Source of the DNA: Nymphalis io
Taxonomy: Eukaryota; Arthropoda; Insecta; Lepidoptera; Nymphalidae
NCBI RefSeq assembly: GCF_905147045.1
Contig: NC_065897.1
Location: 9,005,001 to 9,069,000, forward strand
Length of the DNA: 64,000 bases
Direction: 5' to 3'
The notes under the pieces: model-generated
What the model saw: only the letters and a program-made list of their open reading frames with translations
What the model was told of the DNA's origin: nothing
Database searches by the model: none
Shown: positions 1 to 11,945 of the stretch, one piece after another
Layout: each line of letters begins with the position of its first letter
Numbering within the stretch: the stretch's first letter is position 1
Made by a program: the position numbers and the translations under genes

Positions 1-956
1 TCAGTTACAACAGACTGCTGACAGTCGCACGTAAAAGTGTTAATTACTACTTGAGGTGTTCTCGTAATACGCGGATAGATGGCGCTGCTATATGACTTTA
101 GCTTAGCTAAATTTACAACACAAAGACAACAATTTGAAGATATTAATTATCTATTAAACAGGCTTAAAGTATTAAAAAGTACTTTTCTATTAATGGAATA
201 ATGCAAAATTGTATATAATGTACATAACGTAAGTATTTACGTTATATAAATTAAGAGGTAATGAGTGATTAAATAAAATATTATCTTTCGTATGCACTAG
301 GAACGTGCTCGAAATTTTGAACTGATAGATAGATTTGACATATATATATATAAATATATATATAAAGATTTTCATTACGTTTAGCCATTTATCCCTATCC
401 CTTTCATGTCTTACGTATATACTTATTCCTTATACCTAGACGAAGAAAAAAGTTAAATAAGTTTTAATAATAACTTATAAATGTATAGAAGCGAAAATAC
501 AGTATTCGTACGCGATTGTACCGTACTTGTAATAGTAATTGTATTATTATCATACGTACGATACTCCATAATGTTTACAGCAGATTATTATGCACAATAT
601 ACTTCTTAAATAAAACACTTTTAAAAAATTAACAGCGGTTATAATAAACGGTAATCAAATATAGATAATCAATGAAGAATAGAATGGTAAAAATATACTT
701 TAAAATATCAATCACCTCTTAAATAAGACTTGAAATGTGTCTTTTCCGCAAAACAAATTTAGTCGTTTTTCAATACAATTCTCTTAACAGTTCAATTGTT
801 TCAAAATGTTTTGCAATTCTGTTAATCAAATAGCTAAGTTTTCCTTGTATGTAACTTTTTTTTTAAATAATTTGCCTTTTTTATTGTTTTATTATTGTTT
901 CGTTTATAGTTTAGTTTATTTATTTTTCATTATTATTATTATATTTTATTTATAAT
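1..956. other. AT-rich sequence, no gene seen
   Basis: Very AT-rich with short TA and A/T runs (for example near 340-362). No open frame with splice sites or recognisable repeat was found. Confidence 0.5.
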
Positions 957-1284
957 GTCCTAATTTCGATCACGGCGGCAAATCTTAATGGCTAACCAAG
1001 CACGCAGGATATATTATAACGTGTAATTGCAAACTCTCTCAAACGGGCACGATCTATTTCCAAACACTCATAGTCCGATAAGATGGCAATCCGTTACGAC
1101 CGGAGAGAGATCAGGCGTAAAAGCAAAAGATTTACACGATCTCCGATTCACGGCAGTGTAACATTGCCAACTTCCTAACTCTAGGCTGGTGCGGAGAATT
1201 TTTTGACAAAACAGTAAATTTTTGACGACCCGATATGGGTATCGACCCCAGGGTATCAGGAACTGCAGCCTAATAAGCTAGCTT
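957..1284 (+). repeat. Old, degraded Rep-D repeat copy
   Basis: Matches the well-preserved copy at 62174-62541 in order: CACGGCGGC near the start, a block around GATGGCAATCCG, a CACGGCAGTGTA block, and a CCCGATATGGGTATCGACCC block at the tRNA-like end. Many substitutions and small gaps show that it is old. Confidence 0.6.
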
Positions 1285-1662
1285 CGTAGAAAATTGGCAT
1301 TAATAAGTTTATTATGTAATCAGTCCATCTCCGTTTCAGATTTTTTGAAAGACATTTTATTTATCCTCAATAAATACTATTTAATAATAATATAATAAAA
1401 ATTATAAAGCGACAGACATTCTAAAATCCAAGGATGAGGTGCCACAAGTTATCAAGTTAAAAAGTGTTAAGATGATATACAGAAAATGTTGTATTTACAC
1501 AACGGCTGATAGTCTCGGATGCAAACAGAGATAAGTTCTTGTAATTTACGATCTTGGCCATGAGTACTAAGCGAGAAACCCGGAATATTTTTTAAGGAAA
1601 ATATACTAACAACTAATGTTGATTTGATAGTAATTTTTATATAAAGTACATTTCAGATGGTA

Positions 1663-2746
1663 CACCGAACCGCAAAGAAAAAGGGTCGGATAGAAAATCT
1701 TCAATATCTTCAAAAGTAAGCTGACCTAGCTTTATGAAATAAAGACTAAATTAAAGAATATTTTAAAACGCTTAAATGAAAAAAAAAATGAATTCAAACT
1801 TTTTATTTTTAATAAATGTAAAATAAATAAAAATGCGTAGTTTTTCCAGTATTTTCGTAAATGTAGATTGGTTATAGATGTGCCGTTTTCACGCATTTTA
1901 GTAATTTGTGTTGCCTCCGTGAGCTCGCAATAGAAAGTATTTTCTACTACGTTTTTGAGGCGATGCTGCGGAATTTTCTGTCATTCCTCTATTAGAGCTT
2001 CTTTCATTTCACGTAGCGTGATTGGCGGCAGATTCCGCTAACGTCCCAGTTCGTCCCGTGCATGCTCAATGGGGCTTAAGTCAGGGCTGTGTGCTGGCCA
2101 CTCCATGTGTGCGATACCAACTTCTTAAAAATAGGCAAACACTATCTGAGTTGTATGCGAGCGGGCTTTGTCTTGCATAAAAACTGCAGTGGACCAACGT
2201 AGTCATTCAGAATTTCAGTGATATAATTATCTTTCTTCAGTTAAAGTTCCATTTTCTATCACCACTAGCTCTAGCAATCCTCCCGCGCCGTCATCCACCT
2301 TGTTCGGCCTGTTCCTGGTCTTTGAAGATTGGATCCAGTTTTATGGAAACGCTGGAGTTTTCGCTGAACTGTAGAAAGAGTCACACCAACAGTTCTCGCT
2401 GTATTTCGCTGACTGTACCCATCTTCAAGCATTGTCAAAATCCTGGTACATTCTTTAGGGGTTAAAGACATGATGATACCATATTTATAACTTTGTCATT
2501 GCAAAACTAAAATAAACGCGAAACAATTGATTTGAATTTTTTGGTACTAAATTCAAAAACGACCATTATTTTACATTTTCAGTTTTTTATACAATTATCA
2601 AAAATGATTAAAAAGGTTTATTATATATATTATTTTATGTGGCATTAAATATTCTTTAATTTAGTCTTTATTTCATAAATCTAGGTGAGGTACTTTTGAA
2701 TATATTGAAGATTTTCTAACCGACCCTTTTTCTTTGCGGTCCCGAG
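1663..2746 (-). mobile_element. Degenerate Tc1-like transposon with long TIRs
   Basis: The two ends are inverted copies of each other for about 100 bp (CCGCAAAGAAAAAGGGTCGG inside both ends) and are flanked by TA at 1661-1662 and 2747-2748, the Tc1/mariner target duplication. On the minus strand, 2271-2471 encodes a Tc1-type paired helix-turn-helix start (MSLTPKEC...GYSQRNTAR). After an internal deletion the frame resumes with the catalytic half: MQDKARSHT, then WPAHSPDLSPIEH with the 34-residue spacing of DD34E. In-frame stops and a 1.08 kb length, against about 1.6 kb for complete elements, show that it is dead. It is a different family from the Tc1 copy at 54 kb. Confidence 0.9.
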
Positions 2747-2748
2747 TA

Positions 2749-4404
2749 TTTCCGAGGGTTCAGAACAAACAATCATTATTATTATCATTTTTGTTTCAAA
2801 TACTGACTCGTAGGAACATAAGTACCAACACAAAACTAAACAGATAATTAAAAATTATTGTCAAGTGCAAAGAAATGATCCCATGAACTGGGTTCGAACT
2901 TTTAACTATTTGCGATTATTGTATCAATTCAAAAAGTACTTTTTGCCGTAGTATCAAGGTACTCGGAGAATACCGTCATGATCTCATTCTCGACACGATT
3001 GTGCGGAAGTAAAATGCCGGATGCCACGATCTCATAATCGCAAAATAATCAAAGACTCGTGCATCATATTTTTACTTAGCTACGCTGCACACATTGTTGT
3101 AAGTATTTTTGAGTACAGGTCATCAATTTAACTCAGGTTATTTATGTAAAATTTATGTACCTATGACAACCGTTTTTTTTACTTTAAAACTCCTCAGTCA
3201 AATCGTTACCGCTATTCTACGCTTAAGAGGTCTCAGGAGGTCAAACAAGTTCTGTGAAATCAGAACTAAAACAAATAAAATTTATCAGGCTTAACCAACA
3301 TGTTCCCATTTGATGTTTTTAAATATAATTTAACTTTTAATCTAATTAATTAATAAATACAGATTCGGTTTTAAAAAATAAATCTTTTACTAAAAAAATA
3401 CTAGTCAAAAGAAAAGTTGATGTATCTTTTAAATAAACAAACGTCCCCACTGACAGTCTATTGAAAAATAAGTAATATCTAAAACATTTCTGAAGATCTC
3501 ACGTACGTTTCCTAACAAGAATACTTTCAAAACTCTCAATATAACTCACAAATTGTAAGTTAGTATACGGTTCGAGAAAATGCATCTTATAATATATTAC
3601 CTTCGGTCATCTTCATCTGCATAATTTGGATTCGAAATAAATCTCTATCATAAACAATAAACGATAAATTGCATTATATACCATGTAAATAATAACGGAC
3701 AAATATTAGTTGTAGTTGTTAAATCGCTCATTTGTATCGGTTCTGGCGATCCTCTCCCTGTGACAGCATAACAAATGCTTGCGCTACAAACAGCGAATTA
3801 ATATAGATGATTGTTCTTAAACGTTTAATGAAACAAATGTTTTGCCATTTAACATAACGTGTATCAAATGTCAAATGTACACGTATATAATAATAATTTA
3901 ACGTTATTTTAACTTAATTACTTATCTAATTTACATAATAACTTATAAAAAAATAAAGTTACTATTTATTTCTATTGACATTATACAATATTTCCTTTTT
4001 TGGTGCTCGCTTTATTTATTTAACGATTCTTAAAAGTATCGAGTAAATGGATTTTTCAAAAATTAATACGATTTTAAATATTATTATGATTATACTAATA
4101 ACGTATAAATTGATAAATTTTATTGGTCAATACTCTTAACTAAAATTAAAAGCACTACAATCAACTCATCCAATTCGTTCCGTTTATCTAAATGAGATCG
4201 GAACAAATAGCTGTTAATCTCACGAGTGTGGACCACCGAGTTTGTATCTGCTTAATGCCATAATCCTGACGCGGAAGGGCAGGAGTGCCCGCTTCCGACA
4301 TGAGATGTTTGCCTACAACAAACCAACATCATCAACGTAATAAGCTTCGAAAATAATCGTATTACCCGTATTTAAAAATAAACGGTCTTTCTTATAATTG
4401 TAAA
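2749..4404. other. AT-rich non-coding sequence
   Basis: No gene recognised. One short open frame on the plus strand near 3109-3294 has no splice signals or family likeness. A slightly GC-richer patch lies at about 2940-3070. Confidence 0.4.
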
Positions 4405-4446
4405 AGAGACAACATTATTTAATTAATCACCCGCTAAGCAACGTTT
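4405..4446 (-). repeat. MITE-M end fragment
   Basis: The terminal sequence AATCACCCGCTAAGCAACGT is the inverted form of the termini of the small element at 56805-56920. Only one end is recognisable. Confidence 0.45.
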
Positions 4447-4919
4447 ATAAGTAAAATCGAAACAATTAAATTATAACTTATTTTGAATTATTTAGTTCAT
4501 GTTATGTTTATATTATAAATATGAAACATTCAGAGCCAGATTCAGTTACAAAATTAAGAATCAATAAACATTTACCAAATTTAATTTTCTCTGAATTGTT
4601 TATAATTACATACGCTTCAATTTTCGTATAGACTTATGACTTGTTTAAATATTTTTTTGTGTTTGTAACCTTAAATTAAATACAACTAAGTGGGTAGGTT
4701 GTTATTATATTACAAATTATTAAACACCATTTACATCTTTAAATATTATCGCGAAGGTGGGAATAGCCGATACCTTTAAAATTGTATAAAGATAATGTCC
4801 TCGTACAACGTGGAGGTGACCTGTTGCGGAGATTAGCTTACGTAATGCGAAATCTTCATGGAAACATTTCTTAATCATTACCGACACCTGACTTAAAATC
4901 CTAACGAATATTATAATTG

Positions 4920-5020
4920 AAAAAATGTGTTTTGCGTACCTAAACATTTTTAGGGGTACAAAAGAGGATATAGAGTACCTAACACTCTCAAATGCGGGCG
5001 AAACCGCTGGTGTGCACAAG
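4920..5020 (-). repeat. Degraded Rep-E fragment
   Basis: Carries the Rep-E core order TTAGGGGTACA, then a run resembling GGTACCTAACACTCTC, then AATGCGGGCGAAACC, as in the copies at 30865 and 41327. The short minus-strand open frame over it is a chance frame. Confidence 0.4.
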
Positions 5021-5199
5021 TGTCTTATGAAATTACAATGCTTATATCTTATTAAATAAATATTTAATATTTTAATGATAGGAAATGAAATCAGAACAAC
5101 TACTATATATATATATTCGTAAAACCATTGTTGCTATCATACAAAATAATAACAGGTTAGTTAACAAAATCACAAAAATCATTTGGCCAAGTAATAAAA

Positions 5200-5345
5200 C
5201 TCACGTGCGATAAAGATATCGAATGCTACTGTGATTAGTGCTCAGTAGGCACGTCTCAAAGGTAGCTGGTGGTGCGCGGTATCTGCCCGACCAATCGCAT
5301 CGCAACGCGAATTATCGCTTGAATTAATGGCGTGTGAGTTATAAA
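5200..5345. promoter_or_regulatory. GC-richer non-coding island
   Basis: Markedly less AT-rich than its surroundings, not coding in any frame, and containing GATA-like sites (GATAAAGATATC) and a TATAAATGG string. It lies just downstream of the polyadenylation signal of the minus-strand gene end at 5.45 kb. It could be a conserved element; its function is inferred from composition only. Confidence 0.25.
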
Positions 5346-5371
5346 TGGCCGGTGGATTAGGGCCGCACCAT

Positions 5372-5377
5372 TTTATT
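5372..5377 (-). terminator. Polyadenylation signal AATAAA
   Basis: AATAAA on the minus strand, about 73 bases beyond the stop codon at 5450-5452. This is a normal distance for a short 3' UTR and supports the two exons upstream being a real gene end. Confidence 0.55.
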
Positions 5378-5449
5378 CCTATTTTACCTACCGTAAAGAA
5401 CCTTCATTGAAAACGTACACAAATTTGCTGGAACATCCGCTAATTTTCC

Positions 5450-5677
5450 TTAACTCTCTCCTTTTCGCACGCATCGTTCACCATACGTCTGTTCCGTTCT
5501 GACAACCCCAATTGTGCCACGATTCATCATCATTTCGCGGTTTACTGGTTTTCCATTCAAATTCAAAAGATCTTCGTTCAAAAGAAAAGGGGCTAGATTT
5601 ATTAATGAACCACCTTTTCTATTCGATAAAAATCCAGTAACGAAGATTTTACAAATATGTTCCGGAGAATGAGACAA
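5450..5677 (-). CDS. Last coding exon of an unrecognised protein
   Basis: On the minus strand a strong acceptor (pyrimidine-rich, ending ACTTCTAG) is followed by 75 open codons and a TAA. The encoded peptide starts LSHSPEHICKIFVTG, continues through GGSLINLAPFLLNE and NLNGKPVNR, and ends TYGERCVRKGES. It joins exon 5986-6178 in phase 0 across a 308 bp intron (donor GTAAGA, acceptor CTAG). AATAAA lies 73 bases past the stop. I do not recognise the family. The mix of hydrophobic blocks, two cysteines and a basic C-terminus reads like a globular protein, not repeat translation. The first codon in this exon is TTG, so the exon is internal to the reading frame and is not a start. Alternative view: an old unlisted transposon exon. 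Confidence 0.6.
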   Translation of the reverse strand: MSHSPEHICKIFVTGFLSNRKGGSLINLAPFLLNEDLLNLNGKPVNREMMMNRGTIGVVRTEQTYGERCVRKGES

Positions 5678-5985
5678 CTAGAAGTAAATAATTTAAAACA
5701 AATCTGCTGAAAAAAATCGGAATAAAAAATAGGGAATAGTTTTTGTACCGAAGTCCACAGACAAGCTCAATTAGTATTCCAAATAGCCGTCGACATATTG
5801 TACACATAAATGTAAAGAGTGGACCTTTCGGGTGGCACGAACGTCGCATTACTTTTGTACTGCAAACTTTTACATTCGAAACTTAAGTCTTAACTTGTTT
5901 AGCATAAGTGCCAAAGTTGCCTGTATTATTCTGGGAGTTCACACCAAGCTCGGTTTCTATTTCACCCAAGCAATAACCGTCTTAC

Positions 5986-6178
5986 TGCTCTAGCTAGTAG
6001 GTTCAAAGTGATGAAGTCGCGCCAATCGGCATAGAGTGCGGGACTTTGAGGCTTATAGTAATTGTAATAAAGCGGAGTGCACCAGTTATGGAACGTGAGA
6101 GGTTCTAGACCAAATCCCAAGTAAGCTGTAACTTCCTTTTGGATTTTCGGAAGCCATTTATCAGTCTGATGTGGGCGT
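5986..6178 (-). CDS. Internal coding exon of the same unrecognised protein
   Basis: 193 bp between acceptor TTTCCAG and donor GTAAGA on the minus strand. One base completes a split codon, then 64 open codons follow (starting RPHQTDKWLPKIQKEV, then a Trp/Tyr-rich middle with TFHNWCTPLYYNYY, ending DFITLNLLARA), finishing in phase 0. The next exon (5450-5677) begins in phase 0, so the join is clean. The codon content is far GC-richer than the flanks. The protein family is unknown to me. The preceding exon must end with two bases of a codon. The exon at 15832-16151 ends with one, so at least one exon between them is missing if they belong together. Confidence 0.6.
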
Positions 6179-6438
6179 CTGGAAATTTTTCATGTTTCGT
6201 TATTTTAGAACAGCGACATGACATGTATCCCTCGAGAGCGCTATACGATGTCTATTAAATATGAGACTTTCATATTCAGGGTCGACTAATAAATAGAAGA
6301 CTTAGGTAAATAAAAGAGTTTAAATCTTTATTAAAATAATTTACAACTCTCTATTCGATGGTAAAGAACTTTATCTCATTATAGTCGATCTCTGTGAACA
6401 GACTCATATAATAAAGTAGAAGTTAAGTCGCGGTTAAA

Positions 6439-6600
6439 TTAGTGTTTATGAGTTTGTTTCATGCGATGCACTGGGGAGAAATAGTTTGTCCCACAGCGCA
6501 CATTACAGGGATAAATCAAGTGTAACCCTTCCGATGCCGCAAGCAAATTACCGACCACCTGAGACTTGTAAAAATGCCCCACAAATTTACTTGTAGTTGC
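6439..6600 (-). other. GC-richer block with an open frame, status unclear
   Basis: On the minus strand about 50 codons stay open (GHFYKSQVVGNLLAASEG..., later NVRCGTNYFSPVHRM) and end at TAA 6439-6441. An AATAAA follows at 6332-6327 (minus). No good splice acceptor is visible upstream and I cannot name a family. It could be a last exon of another transcript, a pseudo-exon or a repeat fragment. Confidence 0.25.
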
Positions 6601-6742
6601 AAAATGCGATAAATAAATTTAGGGATTTTAGCAAGACCAATTTATGTAGTTTTTTTGTAAAATAATAACACTAAAAACTTTAATGTCTTTATTTATTTAT
6701 TAATGTTTTTAATAAACGTTAAAGTATATAAGTAATTATTTT

Positions 6743-7763
6743 TATAATAAATTAATATATGAAATAAACGTAACTCACATAGACCATAACACATTATAAT
6801 AATAACAGAATATATACAGAATAATAATCAAATTAATGAAAAAGGAACAATATATTTATTAAAAATTCAAATTAAATTATTAAAAAATTCAACAAAACTA
6901 TAAACTAAACAACATATAATGTTAAAGATATGTTAGAGAATAAGTCGGGGACGTAAAATTGGCAAAAGACAACGAGGGTGAAAGTATTCAGAAGGTAATC
7001 ACCAGTCCCATATGGACACAAATTACTTTTCGAATGGTGGTTTCCCCATGATGACAGACGGAATGGGGTGCTCTGATACTGTGGATTGTTTTCATTATAC
7101 GAGTATCATAAACAAAGATGATTGTCCTTTTTATATCTTTAAATGCTGTAATAATAATTTAAAGAAAATGTGCAAGTTATTTTAAATGGAATCGTTTTTT
7201 TTACTTATTTTATTTTAAAAAATAAATAAACATAACAATATTTCCTTTTTCAATATAATCGAAAAACCGTCTCGACGTAACTGATTTCTTATCTTGTCGC
7301 ATCTAATATTAATGATATTGTACAGAGGTAACAACACTTGTGTTTGTTTTTACGAATTGATGCACAGTAGTGTAGTATTGAACAGTAGTGTTGCCAGAAA
7401 TACAAACAAAAATCTCTTCATTTTTAGTTTATAAAATTTTAAGATTTCAATGGAACGTATAAAATTAAAATGATCGTATTTTAACTTGACATACATATGT
7501 CGTTTTATTCTGCGCTGAGGATTGGGGTGGCGTAAACGATGCCATTCTGTATATTTTCAATTTGCATAAATATTAGTGCGAGCTGTAATATCATAAATAT
7601 ATTAGTGTGGTGATACTGATTTTATGGCGATTACAGAATTATACCCGCGAATGCAGAGGGCGAAAACGCATTAACTATTTATTTTACTTGCGGGTTTAAT
7701 ATTCTGTTATTATTATAATGTGTTATGTTCTATGTGAGTTTATTTCACATATTAATTTATTAT
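6743..7763. mobile_element. ~1 kb element or pair bounded by inverted repeats
   Basis: 6743-6812 and 7699-7763 are inverted copies of each other with only about two mismatches plus a 5-base insertion (shared core CATAACACATTATAATAATA). The interior is non-coding or at most a decayed frame around 6950-7080 on the minus strand. The spacing and arm length fit a DNA transposon or a foldback element. I could not define outer ends or a target duplication. Confidence 0.55.
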
Positions 7764-9932
7764 ATCACATATTGGATGTGAATGTTTATAGTAAGTTATT
7801 AGTTTATGACAAAGGGAATACTATATAATTGTTAATTATGCTACAGCCAAAGGATTGATAAAATGATGTACGACTACAGTTTTTAGTTCTTGTCATAAAG
7901 AAAATCTTGCCATAAATAAAAATGTGTTATACTTATAATTAGAATATAACATGTAAGTGTTATTTAAAATAATGTTATATTTAAGTAATTCTAACTAAAA
8001 ACATATTATATTATGAGGAGTAATTTAATTTAACATATCACACATCTCGGGGGGACCGAGTCATATAATGGTGTACGCATAATATTGTAAAGTCATAACA
8101 CTATAATTACGAGGCGGGTCCCGGAGACCGCGTCTCACAAAGCGATGTCATCCGCTATTGTTGCGCACTGTCATATATCACGTGACGTGTCAACGTGTTT
8201 TATACAAACGCCTCGTCAGTTTTACATATTAGATTCATTAAAACCCTCGCCTTACGCGTGAAAACTAATATATATCGTACATTTATAGATATATTTAATT
8301 TATTATTTAAATAAATATAACTGTAATATTAACTTCTGAAACTGAATTAAATATTTAAACATTTTAAAGTAGTATATTACATGATAGTTCATAAATATAC
8401 AGCCAAATTAATAAAAAGGTTTTATTTTAATAAAAAAAGAGCTTCGTTTATAGCGTATTGCAACGTATAATGGCCTGAAAGTTGTCATACAATTACTTTA
8501 TGTAAGTATAAGAGATTCACCCATCGGTCATAAATTACACCAACAATGAACTATTTAATATAATTGCAGTCAATCCAATATCACAGGAGGACATTATCAT
8601 TGTGTTTATGTTTACGTATGTTTCACATTGTACAGTATTTGGCCATCACGGGCTATTATGTCCCTATTTGTTCTAGATCTTTTGTTGCGGCGAGGGTGAC
8701 TGAGCAACGTTCAGACAACAATTTGTCATAAAATAAAAAGATTTATTATCCTATGTGTTTGCAATACGCAGCTACTCTTTAACAACCGTTATTTGTCCTT
8801 TTACAGCAACAAATAAAATGGGAATGAGAAAAGTAATATTATACAAAAGATATGGACATTGTTTTCTAAATATATTACCGCCAGTGCTAATAAAATGCGA
8901 ACTGTCGACGACGTGAAATTTCCATGAGCTTTAAATATACTTTAAATATTTATTACTTAAAACAGTTCGGTAACATCCTTAATTAAATATCTAAAATACT
9001 TTTAAATAATTAATTCTGAATATTTTTAATCTTATTACTTAAAATGTTATTTTTCTTTTCATCATAAAATATTATAGACATGGTAACGTCGAGTTTTTTC
9101 CACATATGAAAACATATTTTTAAGAGCAATGATTATCTGATATCTTTAACATTTTATAAGTAAAAAAAGAAGAAAGGATGTTCTATATAACACGTGATGA
9201 GAAATGATAAGTATCGCCAAGCTACTTAAAAGTCTATACAGTTGATAAATAAATTGTGAATTTTATCTTACATCAGATATTGAAGATAACAACCGAAATT
9301 AAAATAACGTACTCTTCAAGGCGCGACGGCTAGACACTGAACTTTAAATAAAGTTAAGAATCGCACCCTTGATCATCAATCTTATAATAATTAATGCTAA
9401 CTAAAATTACAGCTTTCTCAGTCACCTTTGAAAGGGTTTATTTACTACCGATATCCAATAGTGTCAGTATAATGAAAAAGTGTAAGGTCGATATGTTCTC
9501 GTTGACCACAAATCACGACAGATGGGCCGGCAGTGTAAGGGTTAGCTCTACATCTGTCGGCCACTATCAATCATTCCCATCGCAAAACTGTTTGTACCGA
9601 CGACTTATTGTTTGCCGATACATGTCAATTCTTAATTCTTATTGATATTTCTGAATCTACGTTGGCTGAATAACGACTTGTTGATTTATTCGATTATAAT
9701 TATTAATTAAATAAATGATATTAAATATTACGTAGACAAATATTTGATTTGATATATATTTTTATTTAAAAATAGGTGTGGTATAACTTAATAATAAAAT
9801 ACTTTTTAATAAAATAAAAACTCCTGACTGAATTTTGGCCAAGCTTATATAAAAAACAAGTAATTTACTCATATATACGAACTACATAAATTCTCGAATC
9901 TTTCACTTTTGTAGTTTTTAGCTTAGAAAACC
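7764..9932. other. AT-rich non-coding sequence
   Basis: Mostly A/T. It contains the GC-richer island at 8035-8230, described separately, and a patch near 9480-9610 with paired CATCTGTCGGCC / GACAGATG strings. No coding exon was supported. Confidence 0.4.
8035..8230. promoter_or_regulatory. GC-richer island with a TCACGTGAC E-box
   Basis: Composition rises sharply here. TCACGTGAC (8178-8186) is followed by CGTGTCAACGTG, and short hairpin-forming strings (CTCGGGGGGACCGAG, GGTCCCGGAGACC) lie upstream. No open frame with splice sites. The same E-box core occurs in the island at 39.57 kb. The role as an enhancer or promoter is inferred. Confidence 0.3.
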
Positions 9933-9973
9933 TGTTTTGTAGTGTACTTTCTAAGAAAGTACACTACAAAACA
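9933..9973. repeat. Near-perfect palindrome, 20 bp arms
   Basis: Left arm 9933-9952 and right arm 9954-9973 are exact inverted copies around a single central A (core GTGTACTTTCT / AGAAAGTACAC). It could extrude as a cruciform or be the remnant of a head-to-head MITE end. Confidence 0.85.
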
Positions 9974-10719
9974 TGGTACTGCGAATATAACAGACACAAA
10001 CTAATTTTAGCAGTATCAGTATTATATTATTATAAAAGGACGCCCGCCACCCGTATTACAAGCGCCTTACAACATTTTTTTAGTCTACTGTCGAATAATT
10101 GAGTAGGCTATCATTTATTATTTAATTAAATCATTATTCGTCGTTTATTTTGATAAGGATTTATATTAACTTAGATGGACTTAAATGAGAGACTCCTTCG
10201 AAGATAAAAGATAAATGGGAATATGTATGTTGACGAGACCAAAGTACATTTTAAATCAATAATTTTCTATACTATTTCTTAGTATATTTTGAATCTCCAA
10301 ATGTATTACAATATGAGTAAGTAACATATTTTTATTTAATTTTGGCTCTTTAAGCATACTGTTTCATTTAATATGTTTTTTTTTTTATTTTTCCGCTGAG
10401 GATTACATTCAAAATATTAGCATGATAAAGTTTACCAATGATAATATTTTCGAAGTTAAAGCTGGAGTTTTTATTGTTAACATTTGATTAAAATTTAACC
10501 TTTATATAAGGATTTTTAAAATATTCACGAAATAAATGATACGTAAAAAACAAGACATTCCCAATTATTTTTTTTCAATAAAATACCGATAGACATATGT
10601 TAAAGCTATTAAACTTTGTCATCGGCAATTAGTAAAGGCGCGACTAAACAATTTATAGGCCTACCTCTAAGACATGTGACACCCATTCGAAACGGCTGTT
10701 AACAAATTAAACCGATTTG

Positions 10720-10890
10720 TTCTGTTATTCTAATAGGGCGAGATGGGAAGCGAACGCGTCAAGCGTATTTTGACAAAATTTATTACCGCCACGCCTTCTT
10801 CAGGGCTTTTTAGGCGGATGCGACATCTGTCGTGCAGAAAATGCATACACGCCCTCCGCGAAAAGCGAGTTTTGAAAATATTGACATTGA
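10720..10890. promoter_or_regulatory. GC-richer non-coding island
   Basis: A compact patch with GAACGCGTC, CCGCCACGCC and ACATCTGTCGTG strings inside AT-rich DNA. One minus-strand frame stays open for about 60 codons but has no splice sites or start and is probably chance. A conserved regulatory element is possible. Confidence 0.25.
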
Positions 10891-11551
10891 TGTAGGCGAT
10901 TTTTTGTTAGATAAAACATCTTGAGCGTGTAATTCTTATACTTTTTTGCTCCAATATATAAATATAAGTCGCTTTTATTGTTTCAAATTTAATATGAATA
11001 CTTATTTTTAATATTTATTATTCTAGATATATAAATATAACATAGAATAAAAAGTTACATTAGTAATTAATTGAATTTAGTATAATTTTTGAATAAATGC
11101 AACTTAAATAACCACATTAAATAACTAAATATTTTAAAACTATGGTTATATCTAAAAAAATACTAGAATGTATTATACAAATATAATATTACTCATTAAA
11201 TGCTGTCAATTTTGTTACGAAAAAAAAAATACAGAAAAAAGTTTGCTTTGATGCGTGCGAGGGACACCGGCACTGGTGTTAAATTCTCGTGTCTCGTCGT
11301 GTCACGAGGGTTTGCCATTTTTTTTAATACAAAAACTTTTATAGTAACGGCGGATCATAGCAGCAGACAGTGTGGCACCAACTTTTTTCGTCACTTTTTG
11401 CAACATAAATCAGAACAGTTACGTTAATTTTATTGAGGGAGTGATTTTTTGTCAAGAATACCTTCGTCTTCCAGAGTTACCGATTAAGTGCTTAAATTTA
11501 TAATTACTATTAATTCGAAACTTTAACGGCCTATCTTATAAAAGTAAATAA

Positions 11552-11841
11552 CTGGTGGAAGAGCTTTGTGCAAGCTCGTCTGGGTTGGTACCACCCACTC
11601 ATCAGATATTCTACCGCAAAACACCAATACTTGGTATTGTTGTGTTCCGGTTTGAAGGGTGAGTGAGCTAGTGTAATTACAGGCACAAGGGACATAACAT
11701 TTTAGTTCCCAAAGTTGGTAGCGCATTGGTGAAGTAAGCGATGGTTAACATTTCTTACAATGCCAATGTCTATGGGCGTTGGTGACCACTTACCATCAGG
11801 TGGCCCATATGCTCGTCCACCTTCCTATTCTATAAAAAAAA
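11552..11841 (+). repeat. Rep-A copy, near full length
   Basis: About 290 bp running from CTGGTGGAAGAGCTTTGTGC to CACCTTCCTATTCTATAAAA and a short A-run. It matches copies at 28358, 49494 and 51089 along its whole length. The A-run end suggests it was copied by a retroposon mechanism. Short open frames across it are chance. Confidence 0.9.
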
Positions 11842-11945
11842 GGTTGTTTAGCGTGTGATTTCACTCCTTCTGTGATTATTGATTTCAAATTCTAAAGAAG
11901 AAGACCCAGCATTGTTTAACTAATAAACGATAAACAACGTTCTTA
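11842..11945 (-). mobile_element. MITE-M copy
   Basis: About 100 bp directly after Rep-A. Imperfect inverted ends (GTTGTTTAGCG... and the inverse of GTTGTTTATCG) enclose TTAACTAAT and AAGAAGAAGA strings also found at 56805-56920. No coding capacity. It fits a small non-autonomous DNA transposon. Confidence 0.55.

Noticed and set aside
4720..5019. 99-codon minus-strand ORF
   Set aside because: Partly overlaps a Rep-E fragment; no start context or splice support.
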